64,000 bases of DNA, taken from Flavobacterium sp. CS20. Its GTDB lineage: Bacteria > Bacteroidota > Bacteroidia > Flavobacteriales > Flavobacteriaceae. The notes below the pieces were generated by a model. It did not search any database, was not told where the DNA came from, and saw only the letters and a program-made list of their open reading frames with translations. Shown piece by piece: positions 9,289-18,418 of the stretch. Position numbers and translations under genes: made by a program. Numbering within the stretch: the stretch's first letter is position 1; each line of letters opens with the position of its first letter. The stretch covers positions 2,570,501 through 2,634,500 of the forward strand of contig NZ_CP073015.1 in the NCBI RefSeq assembly GCF_018080005.1, written 5' to 3'.

Positions 9289-10404
9289 TTATTTATTTAA
9301 AGGAATTACAACCCGGCTTACCCTTTGAGAAACTCGAGTTATCAACTCGTAAGGGATGCTTAAATGCTTAAAATCAAAGTCTATGGCAGAATGGTTTTTT
9401 CCAAAAATTAAGACTTCGTCTCCTTCTCTACAGCTCATGTTTGTAACATCAACCATCATTGTATCCATGCATACATTGCCAACAATTGGGGCTAGTTTTT
9501 CATGAATTTTCACCACGGCATTGCCATTTCCATATAGTCTAGAAATGCCATCGGCATAACCTAAAGGAAGTGTAGCGATATGCCTTTTTTCTGGAGCGAT
9601 ATATTTTCTATCATAGCCAACACTTTCTCCTTTTTGAATCCAACGCAGTTGAGCGATAGGTGTTTTTAGTGAAGAAACAGGCTGGAGCATTTTATGCTCT
9701 TTAGGATGATTGCCATATCCATACAGAGCTATGCCAGCCCTGACCATATCCATTTCAGCTTCAGCATAATTGAGAATACCACTAGAATTGCACAAGTGAG
9801 TTAATAAATCTTGGTGGGCATAAGTTTCAAAAGTTTTAACAGCAGTCTTAAAATCTTGGATTTGTTGCCATGTAAAATCTTTTTCTTCTGGCATACCCGA
9901 GGCGACAAGATGAGAAAAAATACCAGTCAATTTTAAGGTATGTCTATCAGACAAACAAGTCTTGACTTCATCAAACTGGTTTTTATCAAAGCCTAAGCGA
10001 TTCATACCTGTATTAATTTTAAGATGAATCGGAAAGTTTTTTATATTTTTAAACTTTAAAAATTGGTGTAGAGATTTTAAAAAATGAAAACTATAAACAC
10101 TTGGCGTTAAATTAAATTGTATGAGTTCAGAGATTTCTTCTAATTGAGGATAAAAAATCAAAATAGGGCAAGAAATATTGGCTTTACGCAAGCGTACGCC
10201 TTCTTCAATATAAGCAACGGCTAAATAAGATACGCCAAAATCCTGAAGCGTTTTGCTAATTACTACAGAATCAGATCCATAAGCAAATGCTTTGACGACT
10301 CCCATAATTTTTGTTTGGGGTTTAAGTTGATTTTGAATGACTTCAAAATTGTGTTTTAAAGCATTTAAATCTATTTCTAAACGCGTTTCTAATCTTGCTT
10401 TCAT
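9289..10404 (-). CDS. alr: Alanine racemase
   Basis: PLP-dependent racemase that makes D-alanine for peptidoglycan. At 371 residues it has the normal length. The PLP lysine is Lys38 in G-V-V-K-A-F-A-Y-G; the second-domain motif [11 protein letters not shown] and the conserved C-M-D-T-M-M-V-D-V (active-site loop) are present, and V-G-Y-D-R carries the second catalytic tyrosine. The start overlaps the tdk stop by 4 bp (ATGA), so alr is translationally coupled to thymidine kinase, an order seen in other Bacteroidota. Confidence 0.95.
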   Translation of the reverse strand: MKARLETRLEIDLNALKHNFEVIQNQLKPQTKIMGVVKAFAYGSDSVVISKTLQDFGVSYLAVAYIEEGVRLRKANISCPILIFYPQLEEISELIQFNLTPSVYSFHFLKSLHQFLKFKNIKNFPIHLKINTGMNRLGFDKNQFDEVKTCLSDRHTLKLTGIFSHLVASGMPEEKDFTWQQIQDFKTAVKTFETYAHQDLLTHLCNSSGILNYAEAEMDMVRAGIALYGYGNHPKEHKMLQPVSSLKTPIAQLRWIQKGESVGYDRKYIAPEKRHIATLPLGYADGISRLYGNGNAVVKIHEKLAPIVGNVCMDTMMVDVTNMSCREGDEVLIFGKNHSAIDFDFKHLSIPYELITRVSQRVSRVVIPLNK

Positions 10405-11036
10405 CCTTTTTTAGGATTTACTTCTTCGGCGTCCTTTATATTTATTTGCTTGATTTTTTCATGTTGCATAGCTTTAAAATAAGCGACACGACTTAGGGGT
10501 TCGTATTCATCGGTTTCGCCTAAAAGGACTAATCTATCATCAGGAGATTTTCTATAACTATATTGAGCTAAATTACCTGTTCTTGTGCAAACAGCGTGAA
10601 CTTTAGTAACGTATTCGGCGGTTGCCATAAGGTTAGGCATCGGACCAAAAGGTTTGCCCTTAAAGTCCATATCTAAACCAGCAACAATAACCCTGATGCC
10701 AGTATTGGCTAAATTATTACAAACATTGACGATTTCGTCATCAAAAAACTGAGCTTCGTCTATGCCAACAACATCGCAGTTGTCTGCCATCAAAGGGATG
10801 TTGCCAGCAGCAGGAACAGGAGTAGAGCGAATTTGGTTTTCATCATGAGAAACCACGTGTTCTTCGTTGTATCGGGTATCGATTTGTGGCTTAAAAATCT
10901 CCACTTTTTGTTTAGCAAATTGAGCTCGTTTTAGCCGACGTATAAGTTCTTCAGTTTTACCCGAAAACATACTTCCACATATCACTTCTATCCAACCAAA
11001 TTGCTCTTTGTGATTTACGGTGTTTTCAAGAAACAT
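10401..11036 (-). CDS. tdk: Thymidine kinase, type II
   Basis: Phosphorylates thymidine to dTMP in pyrimidine salvage. The 211-residue protein has a Walker A loop G-S-M-F-S-G-K-T (residues 21-28), the G-I-D-E-A-Q-F-F Walker B/catalytic segment near residue 93, and the substrate-binding Y-E-P-L-S-R near the end. In the lid region only one cysteine is visible (A-V-C-T-R-T-G), so the usual four-cysteine zinc site of type II kinases appears to be absent. First gene of the tdk-alr pair. Confidence 0.95.
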   Translation of the reverse strand: MFLENTVNHKEQFGWIEVICGSMFSGKTEELIRRLKRAQFAKQKVEIFKPQIDTRYNEEHVVSHDENQIRSTPVPAAGNIPLMADNCDVVGIDEAQFFDDEIVNVCNNLANTGIRVIVAGLDMDFKGKPFGPMPNLMATAEYVTKVHAVCTRTGNLAQYSYRKSPDDRLVLLGETDEYEPLSRVAYFKAMQHEKIKQINIKDAEEVNPKKG

Positions 11037-11135
11037 TTTTTAATTTTATGATGTATAACAAAACAATTTCATTAAATTTCGGTCGTTAAAATTAGAAAAA
11101 AAAAGCTTTAATAAACCGACAAAGAAAAACAAAAA

Positions 11136-11987
11136 ATGAAAAAAGTCTTAGAAGACGAGTTAATGAGTCTGGCTCATAGAATATTAAAATTAAGAAATAG
11201 AGCTGAAATTCATGAGCTAAAAGAACAAGCGGCTGTACTTTACGAAAAACTTTCTGTGCTTTCTTTTACTGAAAAACATTTTGAAGGTTTCAAGCCAACC
11301 ATAAAAAAACACGACGTAGAAAAAGCTATTGAAGCAGATTACTCTGATGAGCATCAAGATTTTAAGCATCCAGACGGTACAGAATACAGCGAAGATCAAA
11401 TCTACGAGCACAATACTGAGAAGATAAAAGACATCGTGTCTCAAATGCCATATGAGTCTGAACAGGTTGACGAAATGTTTAAAGAAAATACCGAAGATAA
11501 TTCTAAAAATCAACCACAAACTGAAGACAACGTGCAAGACTTTGGTGTCCATTTTGACGATTTACCAGATTTTGAGCCTGCACCAGAACAAAAAGAGACA
11601 GACGATACCACTCAAGAAGATGACAAAAAATCAACAGAACCCAATGATCAAGACAATGATGAAAATCAAAACAAAAACAACAATGATGATTCTAAAAAAG
11701 AAGAACGAACAATAGACTTGTTTTCTCAAAATAAAAAATCACTCAACGATAGCTTAAATAAAACACTTAAAATAGGGCTTAACGATAGGCTTACTTTTGT
11801 AAACCAACTCTTTAAAGGAGAAACAAAAGCTTATGAGAGATTTATTAAAAACATCAATAGTTTTGAAAGTATTGAATCTGTAAAATCGTATATAGAACAA
11901 CTATTAAGCGGTGAATATAGTTTTTGGAAAGATAAAGAGGAGACTTTTAAACGCTTAATGCACATCATCAATAAAAAATTTAGTTGA
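11136..11987 (+). CDS. Acidic conserved hypothetical protein with disordered middle
   Basis: A 283-residue protein in three parts: a helical N-terminus (residues 1-50, L-M-S-L-A-H-R-I-L-K-L), a highly acidic, Asn/Asp/Glu/Gln-rich low-complexity middle (about 105-195), and a folded C-terminus (200-283) with L-N-D-R-L-T-F-V-N-Q-L-F-K-G. This L-N-D-R-x-x-F-x-x-x-L-F motif recurs in uncharacterised Bacteroidota proteins encoded beside rsmI. It has no signal peptide. The stop lies 2 bp before the chosen rsmI ATG, so the two are cotranscribed. Function unknown. Confidence 0.75.
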   Translation: MKKVLEDELMSLAHRILKLRNRAEIHELKEQAAVLYEKLSVLSFTEKHFEGFKPTIKKHDVEKAIEADYSDEHQDFKHPDGTEYSEDQIYEHNTEKIKDIVSQMPYESEQVDEMFKENTEDNSKNQPQTEDNVQDFGVHFDDLPDFEPAPEQKETDDTTQEDDKKSTEPNDQDNDENQNKNNNDDSKKEERTIDLFSQNKKSLNDSLNKTLKIGLNDRLTFVNQLFKGETKAYERFIKNINSFESIESVKSYIEQLLSGEYSFWKDKEETFKRLMHIINKKFS

Positions 11988-11989
11988 TT

Positions 11990-12655
11990 ATGTTGTATTT
12001 TGTGCCAACTCCAATCGGTAATTTAGCAGATATGACTTACCGAGGCGTTGATGTTTTAAAAGCTGTAAGTCTTATATTATGTGAAGACACAAGAGTAAGT
12101 GGCAAGTTGCTCAAGCATTATGATATTGAAACACCAATGCGAGCTTATCATCAACACAACGAGCATCAAATCACAAAGTCAATTGAAGATAAATTAAAAA
12201 ATGGAGAGGACATAGCTGTCATATCAGATGCAGGAACTCCCTTAATTTCTGATCCTGGATTTTTATTAGCAAGAAAATGTGCCGAACTTAAACTTAGTGT
12301 AACTTGTTTGCCAGGACCAACGGCTTTTGTTCCTGCCTTAGTTTGTAGTGGTTTACCAACCGATAAGTTTGTTTTTGAAGGATTTTTACCACCAAAAAAA
12401 GGGAGACAGAAACGCCTTCAGTTTTTAAACAATGAAACAAGGACAATGGTGTTTTATGAATCTCCTCATAAACTCATTAAAACTTTAAACGACTTTAAAA
12501 CTACTTTTGGCAAGGATAGACCGATAAGCTTATCAAGAGAAATAAGTAAAATGTTTGAAGAAATTCGTCATGGAACAGTAGAAGATATTTTGGAATATTA
12601 CGCCGAACGCAAACCAAAAGGAGAGTTTGTCATAACTGTTAAAGGTTTAGATTAA
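11990..12655 (+). CDS. rsmI: 16S rRNA 2'-O-methyltransferase RsmI
   Basis: Methylates the ribose of C1402 in 16S rRNA using S-adenosylmethionine. The 221-residue protein starts MLYFVPTPIGNLADMT, the standard opening of RsmI, and has the SAM-binding I-S-D-A-G-T-P-L-I-S-D-P-G and the F-Y-E-S-P-H-K motif. An in-frame TTG two codons upstream (11984) is possible, but the ATG gives the canonical N-terminus. The 3' end overlaps the convergent protease gene by 17 bp. Confidence 0.95.
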   Translation: MLYFVPTPIGNLADMTYRGVDVLKAVSLILCEDTRVSGKLLKHYDIETPMRAYHQHNEHQITKSIEDKLKNGEDIAVISDAGTPLISDPGFLLARKCAELKLSVTCLPGPTAFVPALVCSGLPTDKFVFEGFLPPKKGRQKRLQFLNNETRTMVFYESPHKLIKTLNDFKTTFGKDRPISLSREISKMFEEIRHGTVEDILEYYAERKPKGEFVITVKGLD

Positions 12656-14243
12656 AAGATCGATAATTTAATTCAAGAGTTTTATCGATCATTTTATCTT
12701 GAGAAACCATTATTTTATGGGCTAAATTTTCATCAAACAATTGTCTAGCAATAGTTGCTTTCAAATAATTTTGAGCCAAAGGTTTGAAGATAGAATCGTT
12801 TTTGTAATCAATATCAAAACTTTCTAAAAAGTTTTTAAAATCTACTAACACAGACTGACTGATTTGGTAGTATTTTAAAAAATCTGTTTCATTTATATCA
12901 TTGTAGTATGAATTATTTTTGCTTAATTCATCAAAAATAAATCGGTTTAAAATACCATTTTCAAACATATTCCTAAAAACAGTATAGGTTGAATTTTTGT
13001 TTTGAGGCACAAACACATCAGGAATAATACCACCACCACCGTAAACTGTTCTTCCCATAGGGGTTTTATAAGCTAAAGAGTCAATCACATCAATGCTGTC
13101 AGCATGTTGTAGTTCGCCGTTTTTATACCGATTCAAATAGTCATTAAAATAGCTTTCACGGCCATTTTTGTAGGATCGTTGAATAGATCTGCCTGTTGGA
13201 GTAAAATATCTTGCCACGGTCATTCTTACGGCACTTCCATCGCCAAGAGGCATGATGCGTTGCACTAAGCCTTTACCAAATGAACGCCGACCAACTATGA
13301 TACCGCGGTCGTTATCTTGTATAGCACCAGCTATAATTTCACTAGTAGAAGCTGAGGTTTCATTGATTAAAATAAAAACTTTTTCGTCTAGAAACAAACC
13401 ATCTGATGTGGCTAAGGTTTCGCTGATATTTTTAGACTTATCCTTAGTGTAAAGGATAGGAGTGTTTTTTGTTAAGAATTGATTAGCAACATCAACGGCT
13501 TCTTTCAGATATCCACCACCGTTGTCTCTCAAGTCAATAATGATGCTTTGTGGTTGTTGTTTTTTTAGGTTAGAAGCAAATTGCATAAACTCTTCAAAAG
13601 TTGTTTTAGCAAAACGCTTAATTTTAATGTATCCTGTTTTGTCGTTTATCATGAAGCCCGCAACAACACTTTTGAGAGGAACTTGATTTCGGATAATTTC
13701 AAAATTGAGTAATTCACTTTCAAAATTGCGTTTTACTTTTAGGTGTACTTTTGTGTTCTTTTCGCCTTTTAGCAATTTCACTAAAGAGTCTGAGCTAATT
13801 TCGGGTTTGGATAGTTCAATGCCATCAGCGTACAAAATTTTATCACCTGCTTTTATCCCCGCTTTTTGTCCAGGGCTATTGGGTATTGTTCTAATCACCG
13901 TAAGGGTATCATTTTTTTTGTAAAAACTTATTCCTATACCAACAAAGCCACCATTCATACTTTGGTTTTCTGAATCCAGTTGAGCTTTAGGAAGGTAAGC
14001 TGTATGTGGATCAAGATCTTTTATTATCTTGTTGATGGTAACATTCACAATGCTATCGGTGTTAACATCATCTACATATTTGTTTTCAATTAATTGGATA
14101 AGGGTGTTCAGCTTATGTTTTTGGCTAAATAATTTGCTTGAGTGGAATGAGGACTTAACACTAGACAAACTACCGATGTAAATGCCTATTACACAGGCAA
14201 TACTCAGTAATAAAGGTATGTATATAATTTTTACATGTTTCAT
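12639..14243 (-). CDS. S41 family C-terminal processing peptidase with PDZ domain
   Basis: Serine-lysine protease of the CtpA/Prc family acting in the periplasm. The 534-residue protein has an N-terminal membrane anchor or uncleaved signal (residues 6-28), a PDZ domain (about 90-175, including G-I-G-I-S-F and A-G-I-K-A-G-D-K-I), and an S41 catalytic domain. The catalytic serine is in N-E-T-S-A-S-T-S-E-I and the lysine in R-S-F-G-K-G-L-V-Q. The substrate-contact P-T-G-R-S-I-Q-R and the C-terminal G-G-G-I-I-P-D-V motifs are present. It is the last of three leftward genes (HupE-like, dCMP deaminase, protease). Confidence 0.92.
   Translation of the reverse strand: MKHVKIIYIPLLLSIACVIGIYIGSLSSVKSSFHSSKLFSQKHKLNTLIQLIENKYVDDVNTDSIVNVTINKIIKDLDPHTAYLPKAQLDSENQSMNGGFVGIGISFYKKNDTLTVIRTIPNSPGQKAGIKAGDKILYADGIELSKPEISSDSLVKLLKGEKNTKVHLKVKRNFESELLNFEIIRNQVPLKSVVAGFMINDKTGYIKIKRFAKTTFEEFMQFASNLKKQQPQSIIIDLRDNGGGYLKEAVDVANQFLTKNTPILYTKDKSKNISETLATSDGLFLDEKVFILINETSASTSEIIAGAIQDNDRGIIVGRRSFGKGLVQRIMPLGDGSAVRMTVARYFTPTGRSIQRSYKNGRESYFNDYLNRYKNGELQHADSIDVIDSLAYKTPMGRTVYGGGGIIPDVFVPQNKNSTYTVFRNMFENGILNRFIFDELSKNNSYYNDINETDFLKYYQISQSVLVDFKNFLESFDIDYKNDSIFKPLAQNYLKATIARQLFDENLAHKIMVSQDKMIDKTLELNYRSFNLNL
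12658..12690 (+). terminator. Possible hairpin terminator after rsmI, inside the 3' end of the S41 protease gene
   Basis: GATCGATAA (12658-12666) is repeated inverted as TTATCGATC (12682-12690), a 9-bp stem with a 15-nt loop, starting 2 bp after the rsmI stop. The T-run that follows is weak. Because it lies within the opposite gene's coding sequence it could instead be a chance feature. Confidence 0.35.
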
Positions 14244-14245
14244 TT

Positions 14246-14677
14246 TTATGCTTTAATACAGTCTAAATGCTCCAATTTAACCCCAGCTTTTTTTAAGAAT
14301 TTCAGTCCAGAATCATCTTTATAAGTAATTTTATATACCACTCTTACTATTCCAGCTTGATGAATGAGTTTGCTACATTCTCTACATGGCGAAAGTGTGA
14401 TATAAAGCGTAGCACCTTTACAAGATTGCGTTGAAGAAGCGACTTTTAGAATAGCATTGGCTTCTGCATGCAACACATACCACTTGGTAAGGCCTTCTTC
14501 GTCTTCACAATTATTGTCAAATCCACTTGGCGTGCCATTATAGCCATCGGAAATAATCATTCTATCCTTAACAATGATTGCCCCGACTTGTTTGCGTTTA
14601 CACCGAGACAACTTTCCCCATTCAACAGCCATTCGGAGATAGGCTTTATCAAATTTTTTTTGTTTTTTCAGATCCAT
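14246..14677 (-). CDS. dCMP deaminase family protein (ComEB-like)
   Basis: Zinc-dependent deaminase that converts dCMP to dUMP for dTTP synthesis. The 143-residue protein carries the zinc and catalytic residues His70 and Glu72 in H-A-E-A-N and Cys98/Cys101 in S-P-C-R-E-C, with the nucleotide-binding N-G-T-P-S-G-F segment near residue 48. It ends 2 bp before the protease start, so cotranscription is likely. ComEB of Bacillus is the best-known homologue, but no competence genes are visible nearby. Confidence 0.92.
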   Translation of the reverse strand: MDLKKQKKFDKAYLRMAVEWGKLSRCKRKQVGAIIVKDRMIISDGYNGTPSGFDNNCEDEEGLTKWYVLHAEANAILKVASSTQSCKGATLYITLSPCRECSKLIHQAGIVRVVYKITYKDDSGLKFLKKAGVKLEHLDCIKA

Positions 14678-14768
14678 TATCCAATCATCAAAAATTTTAA
14701 CAGCGACTCAATGTTCAAATGTATAACATTTATGCGTGTTGGTGTCTTTATCTTTTCTTAAAGATTAC

Positions 14769-15356
14769 TTACCAAATCCAAGTTTCTCTCAGAATAGGAA
14801 TACAAAGTCCGATGACAATAGAAGATGAGATGAGTATCCAATCATTTTTTGAAAATCTAAAAATATTTTGAGCAATGTAGCCTATAAATAAAACTGGAAT
14901 AACCACTAAAACCTGAGAAAATTCTACACCTAAAGCAAACTCAATAAGCATAAGTAGCTTGCTTTCTGTGCCTTTTGAAATCATATTGAAATAATAAGAA
15001 AACCCAAAACCGTGAATTAATCCAAAAAACAAAGTGAACCCATAAAGGGCATTTATTTTTTGGTTTGCAATATTGCTTTTAGCAAAAATGATATTGTAAA
15101 GTGCTGTAAACAAAATGCTAACTGGAATCAAAAATTCAATCCAAATATTGTTGATTTCAATAACTTTGTAAGCTGCCAAAATAAGCGATAATGTATGACC
15201 TAAAGTAAAAATACTGACCAACCAAAACACGCGTTTGGCATGGCTGAAAGTGTAAGCGACCACTAAGGCAATAAGAAATAAAATATGGTCATAAGCATTC
15301 CAATCTAAAACATGAAAAAGACCAAGTTTGAGATTAAACCAAAAATCTGAAAACAT
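14769..15356 (-). CDS. HupE/UreJ-like membrane protein
   Basis: A 195-residue protein with about six membrane helices. The motifs W-N-A-Y-D-H-I-L-F-L, F-T-L-G-H-T-L-S-L and G-L-I-H-G-F-G-F-S match the HupE/UreJ-2 type family, whose histidines are thought to bind a transition metal such as nickel or cobalt. No hydrogenase or urease gene is present in the window, so metal specificity here is unknown. It is first in the leftward run with the deaminase and protease genes. Confidence 0.85.
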   Translation of the reverse strand: MFSDFWFNLKLGLFHVLDWNAYDHILFLIALVVAYTFSHAKRVFWLVSIFTLGHTLSLILAAYKVIEINNIWIEFLIPVSILFTALYNIIFAKSNIANQKINALYGFTLFFGLIHGFGFSYYFNMISKGTESKLLMLIEFALGVEFSQVLVVIPVLFIGYIAQNIFRFSKNDWILISSSIVIGLCIPILRETWIW

Positions 15357-15398
15357 AGAATGTTAATTTAATTTTAAGATGCAAAATATCATATAATT

Positions 15399-15430
15399 TT
15401 GACTTAAAAATAAAAATAATAGTAAATTTG
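15399..15430 (+). promoter_or_regulatory. Bacteroidota-type promoter of tRNA-Ala
   Basis: TTG at 15399-15401 and TAAATTTG at 15423-15430, spaced by 21 bp, fit the flavobacterial -33 TTG / -7 TAnnTTTG consensus. The tRNA begins 11 bp downstream. Confidence 0.7.
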
Positions 15431-15441
15431 CTGTTTTTAAT

Positions 15442-15515
15442 GGGGAATTAGCTCAGTTGGCTAGAGCGCCACGCTGGCAGCGTGGAGGTCATCGGTTCGA
15501 ACCCGATATTCTCCA
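15442..15515 (+). tRNA. tRNA-Ala (anticodon GGC)
   Basis: Full cloverleaf: acceptor GGGGAAT/ATTCTCC with the G3-U70 wobble pair that identifies alanine tRNAs, D-stem GCTC/GAGC, anticodon stem CCACG/CGTGG with loop CTGGCAG (anticodon GGC), and T-arm ATCGG-TTCGAAC-CCGAT. The CCA end is not encoded. Confidence 0.95.
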
Positions 15516-15605
15516 CTTTTTAATGGATGATGAGGTGTATATTTCGAAACCAAAGCATCTCGATACAAATTTTTTTTATTGCAATCGAAAAATTCACTAC
15601 CAATG

Positions 15606-16530
15606 ACAGTGGGTTTGTCATTGCGACGGTAGGTTGTCATTGCGACGGCAGGTTGTTATTCCGACGGCAGGAGGAATCTTTCTCACGTATTGGTTTTCAT
15701 TTCACTGAGAGATTCTTCACTTCGCAGGCTCCGTTCAGAATGACAAGGGGTCGGCAGGCTCCGTTCAGAATGACAAGGGAATGTCATTCCGACGGCAGGA
15801 GGAATCTTTCTCACGTATTGGTTTTCATTTCACTGAGAGATTCTTCACTCCGCAAGCTCCGTTCAGAATGACAAGGGGTCGGCAGGCTCCGTTCAGAATG
15901 ACAAGTAGAATGTCATTCCGACGGCAGGAGGAATCTTTCTCACGTATTGGGGTTCGGTTCACTGAGAGATTCTTCACTCCGCGAGCTCCGTTCAGAATGA
16001 CAAGGGGTCGGCAGGCTCCGTTCAGAATGACAAGTAGGTTGTCATTCCGACGGCAGGAGGAATCTCTCTCACGTATTGGTTTTCATTTCACTGAGAGATT
16101 CTTCACTTCGCAGGCTCCGTTCAGAATGACAAGGGAATGTCATTCCGACGGCAGGAGGAATCTTTCTCACGTATTGAGGTTCGGTTCACTGAGAGATTCT
16201 TCACTTCGCAAGCTCCGTTCAGAATGACAAGATTGGTTTTCATTTCACTGAGAGATTCTTCACTTCGCAGGCTCCGTTCAGAATGACAAGGGAATGTCAT
16301 TCCGACGGCAGGAGGAATCTTTCTCACGTTTTGGGGTTTGGTTCACGAAAAGATTCTTCACTCCGCAAGCTCCGTTCAGAATGACAAGGGGTTGGCGAGC
16401 TCTGTTCAGAATGACAAGGGGTTGGCAGGCTCCGTTTAGAATGACAAGAGGGTTTTTGGTTCACTGGGAGATTCCTCGTCACTGCGTTTACCTCGGAATG
16501 ACAAGAGGGTTTTGGGTTTACTGAGGGATT
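15606..16530. repeat. Tandem array of REP-like imperfect palindromes, unit about 128 bp
   Basis: Left arms (G-T-C/T-A-T-T-C-C-G-A-C-G-G-C-A-G-G-A-G-G-A-A-T-C-T) start at 15655, 15783, 15912, 16041, 16139 and 16296, giving steps of 128, 129, 129, 98 and 157 bp. Each is followed by a right arm reading AGATTCTTCACTTC ... CAGAATGACAAG, which is an imperfect inverted copy of the left arm, so each unit can fold as a long hairpin. Right-arm ends are sometimes doubled with a 32-bp step (AGGCTCCGTTCAGAATGACA). The last 200 bp are degenerate. Open frames on both strands are by-products of the repeat and not genes. Confidence 0.9.
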
Positions 16531-16595
16531 CTTCATATTTCAAATCTTATTTGTGCATTCGTGGCTTTTGTAATAGTAGTGTTTTACTTCATTTT

Positions 16596-17198
16596 TTATC
16601 CAAAAATAGTTTTGACGATGATTTTTATGTCGTTTAAAAAGCTATAGTTTTCAACATAAGCTTTATTAATTTTTACCTTTTTGGTACAAATGACTTCGTC
16701 GTTGTATTGTTTTGGATGTTTTTGTTGGGCTAAAATTTCTTCTTCATTTCTAAAAGTTAGAGATGCTGGGTATGTGATACCTGGCCTTACGGAAAGAATT
16801 ATTCTATCTTGACCTTGAAGTTGATCAGCATAACCTGGCACATCGGGTCGTGGGCTGACTAAACTCATATCGCCAATGAGTACATTCCAAAGTTGAGGGA
16901 TTTCATCGAGTTTGGTTTTGCGTAAAAAGCGACCGAATTTTGTGATGCGCGGGTCGTTTAGGGTTGTGATGTAGTTTTGCGGTTGATCAGTGTCTCGCAT
17001 GGTTTTAAATTTAAGTAATTTAAAAGGTTTAGCGCCCTTACCGATGCGCGTCTGTGCAATTAATCCAAAAGAGTTTGTGTCTAGACTTGTGAAAATAAAC
17101 AATACTAAAAAAAAAGGGTATAAAACAATTAAACCTAAAACTGAAAGCCCTAGGTCTATTGCTCTTTTAACAAATTTCTGTTTACTATTAAGGCTCAC
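16596..17198 (-). CDS. Initiating sugar transferase (undecaprenyl-phosphate sugar phosphotransferase)
   Basis: Membrane enzyme of the bacterial sugar transferase family (PF02397 type; PglC, or the C-terminal part of WcaJ) that puts the first sugar-phosphate onto undecaprenyl phosphate. The 200-residue protein has one N-terminal membrane helix (17-37), K-L-L-K-F-K-T-M-R, F-G-R-F-L-R-K-T-K-L-D-E-I-P-Q-L-W-N and G-D-M-S-L-V-S-P-R-P-D, all family hallmarks including the catalytic D-E pair. It is the last gene of the leftward polysaccharide cluster and the second such transferase in it. Confidence 0.92.
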   Translation of the reverse strand: MSLNSKQKFVKRAIDLGLSVLGLIVLYPFFLVLFIFTSLDTNSFGLIAQTRIGKGAKPFKLLKFKTMRDTDQPQNYITTLNDPRITKFGRFLRKTKLDEIPQLWNVLIGDMSLVSPRPDVPGYADQLQGQDRIILSVRPGITYPASLTFRNEEEILAQQKHPKQYNDEVICTKKVKINKAYVENYSFLNDIKIIVKTIFG

Positions 17199-17204
17199 AA
17201 ATCA

Positions 17205-17813
17205 TTATATTTTTTTGTTTATGGTCTTAATAACTTTTGCAGGGTTGCCAACCACCACCACATTATCAGGAACGTCTTTAGTCACAACAGCACCTGCTCC
17301 GATAATTGAATTTTTGCCTATTGAAACTCCAGGATTGACAACAGCACCAGCACCAACTTGACTTAACTCACCCACACTAACACCACCACAAAGCGTGGCA
17401 TTAGGTGAAATATGCACATAGTCATTGACAATACAATCGTGTTCTACAACAGCAGAGGTGTTGATGATACAGTGTTGTCCAATTTTTGAATTAGCATTGA
17501 CCACAGCATAAGCAAAAACAACACTACCTTTATCTATAGATGAAAAATTAGAGACTAAAGCCGTTTTGTGTATGGCTTTTGTGTAATTAAAATCTAAAGT
17601 CTGACTGATTTTTTGTCTGGTATAATTATTCCCAATCGCGATTATGCTTTGTATAGGTTTAGCTTTATGAGTTTGATGAACTTCAAAATTTAGAATTGAT
17701 TTTATCCTAGAATCATCATCAATGATATAAAATTCTGAAACACCTTGACTTAAAAGACAGTCTAAAACCACCTTAGCGTGACCACTGGCACCGTATATTT
17801 GAATCATACTCAT
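17205..17813 (-). CDS. PglD/NeuD-like sugar O- or N-acetyltransferase
   Basis: A 202-residue protein with an N-terminal Rossmann-like part ([15 protein letters not shown]) and a C-terminal left-handed beta-helix built from hexapeptide repeats ([13 protein letters not shown]). The conserved V-E-H-D-C motif contains the catalytic His. This is the layout of PglD, which acetylates UDP-4-amino sugars. It overlaps the upstream sugar transferase by 4 bp. In PglC-PglD systems a DegT-type aminotransferase (PglE) is usually adjacent, but none is seen here. Confidence 0.88.
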   Translation of the reverse strand: MSMIQIYGASGHAKVVLDCLLSQGVSEFYIIDDDSRIKSILNFEVHQTHKAKPIQSIIAIGNNYTRQKISQTLDFNYTKAIHKTALVSNFSSIDKGSVVFAYAVVNANSKIGQHCIINTSAVVEHDCIVNDYVHISPNATLCGGVSVGELSQVGAGAVVNPGVSIGKNSIIGAGAVVTKDVPDNVVVVGNPAKVIKTINKKI

Positions 17814-18418
17814 GATGGGTTTCCTTTAAATTTTTCTGCAGTAGCTTCTCCGGTCTGACTAATGCCTTCGCTTTTAAAAACCTTCTTGAAGGTCAAAAGT
17901 ATAATTTTTAAATCTAATTTAAAGCTTAAATGATTGACATAATACACATCTAACTCAAATTTATCTTGCCAACTAACAGTGTTTCTGCCATTGACTTGTG
18001 CCCAACTTGTGATGCCAGGCTTGATGTTGTGGCGTTTTTTTTGCTCATTGTTGTATAAGGGTAAATATTCTGGCAGTAAGGGTCGAGTACCGATTAAGCT
18101 CATATCACCTTTTAAAACATTTATTAACTGTGGTATTTCGTCTAGAGAGGTTTTGCGAACAAATTTTCCTATTGTGGTCAATCGCTCGGCATCTGGCAGT
18201 AAGTTCCCTTGTTTATCTTTTTTGTCGTTCATCGTTTTAAACTTGATGATGCTAAAAATGCGTTCATTTTTGCCTGGGCGTTTTTGAAGGAAGAAAGCTT
18301 GCCCTTGGTTAGCAAATAACAGGGCGATTGTAACGATAAGGAAAATCGGGCTGAGTATTAGTAAACTGGTAAGAGCGAAAAAGAAATCGAATATGGGTTT
18401 TAGAGCTGATCTATACAT
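17810..18418 (-). CDS. Initiating sugar transferase, second copy (PglC-like)
   Basis: A 202-residue sugar transferase with one membrane helix (10-33), [34 protein letters not shown] and [14 protein letters not shown]. The last motif is typical of the PglC subgroup, so this copy and the PglD-like gene it overlaps probably act on the same diamino-sugar nucleotide. It is clearly diverged from the other sugar transferase of the cluster. Its start overlaps the glycosyltransferase stop by 8 bp. Confidence 0.92.
   Translation of the reverse strand: MYRSALKPIFDFFFALTSLLILSPIFLIVTIALLFANQGQAFFLQKRPGKNERIFSIIKFKTMNDKKDKQGNLLPDAERLTTIGKFVRKTSLDEIPQLINVLKGDMSLIGTRPLLPEYLPLYNNEQKKRHNIKPGITSWAQVNGRNTVSWQDKFELDVYYVNHLSFKLDLKIILLTFKKVFKSEGISQTGEATAEKFKGNPS

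Noticed and set aside
11217..11715. Overlapping frames inside the acidic protein gene
   Set aside because: Both follow from the Asp/Asn/Lys-rich codon use of the real gene and lack any family match.
15606..16530. CRISPR array
   Set aside because: Units are directly adjoining palindromes with similar sequence throughout; there are no unique spacers of constant length and no cas genes.
15527..16536. Several open frames on both strands in the repeat array
   Set aside because: They translate the tandem repeat (recurrent FRRQEESFSRIG and CHSERSLRSEES phrases) and have no independent gene features.
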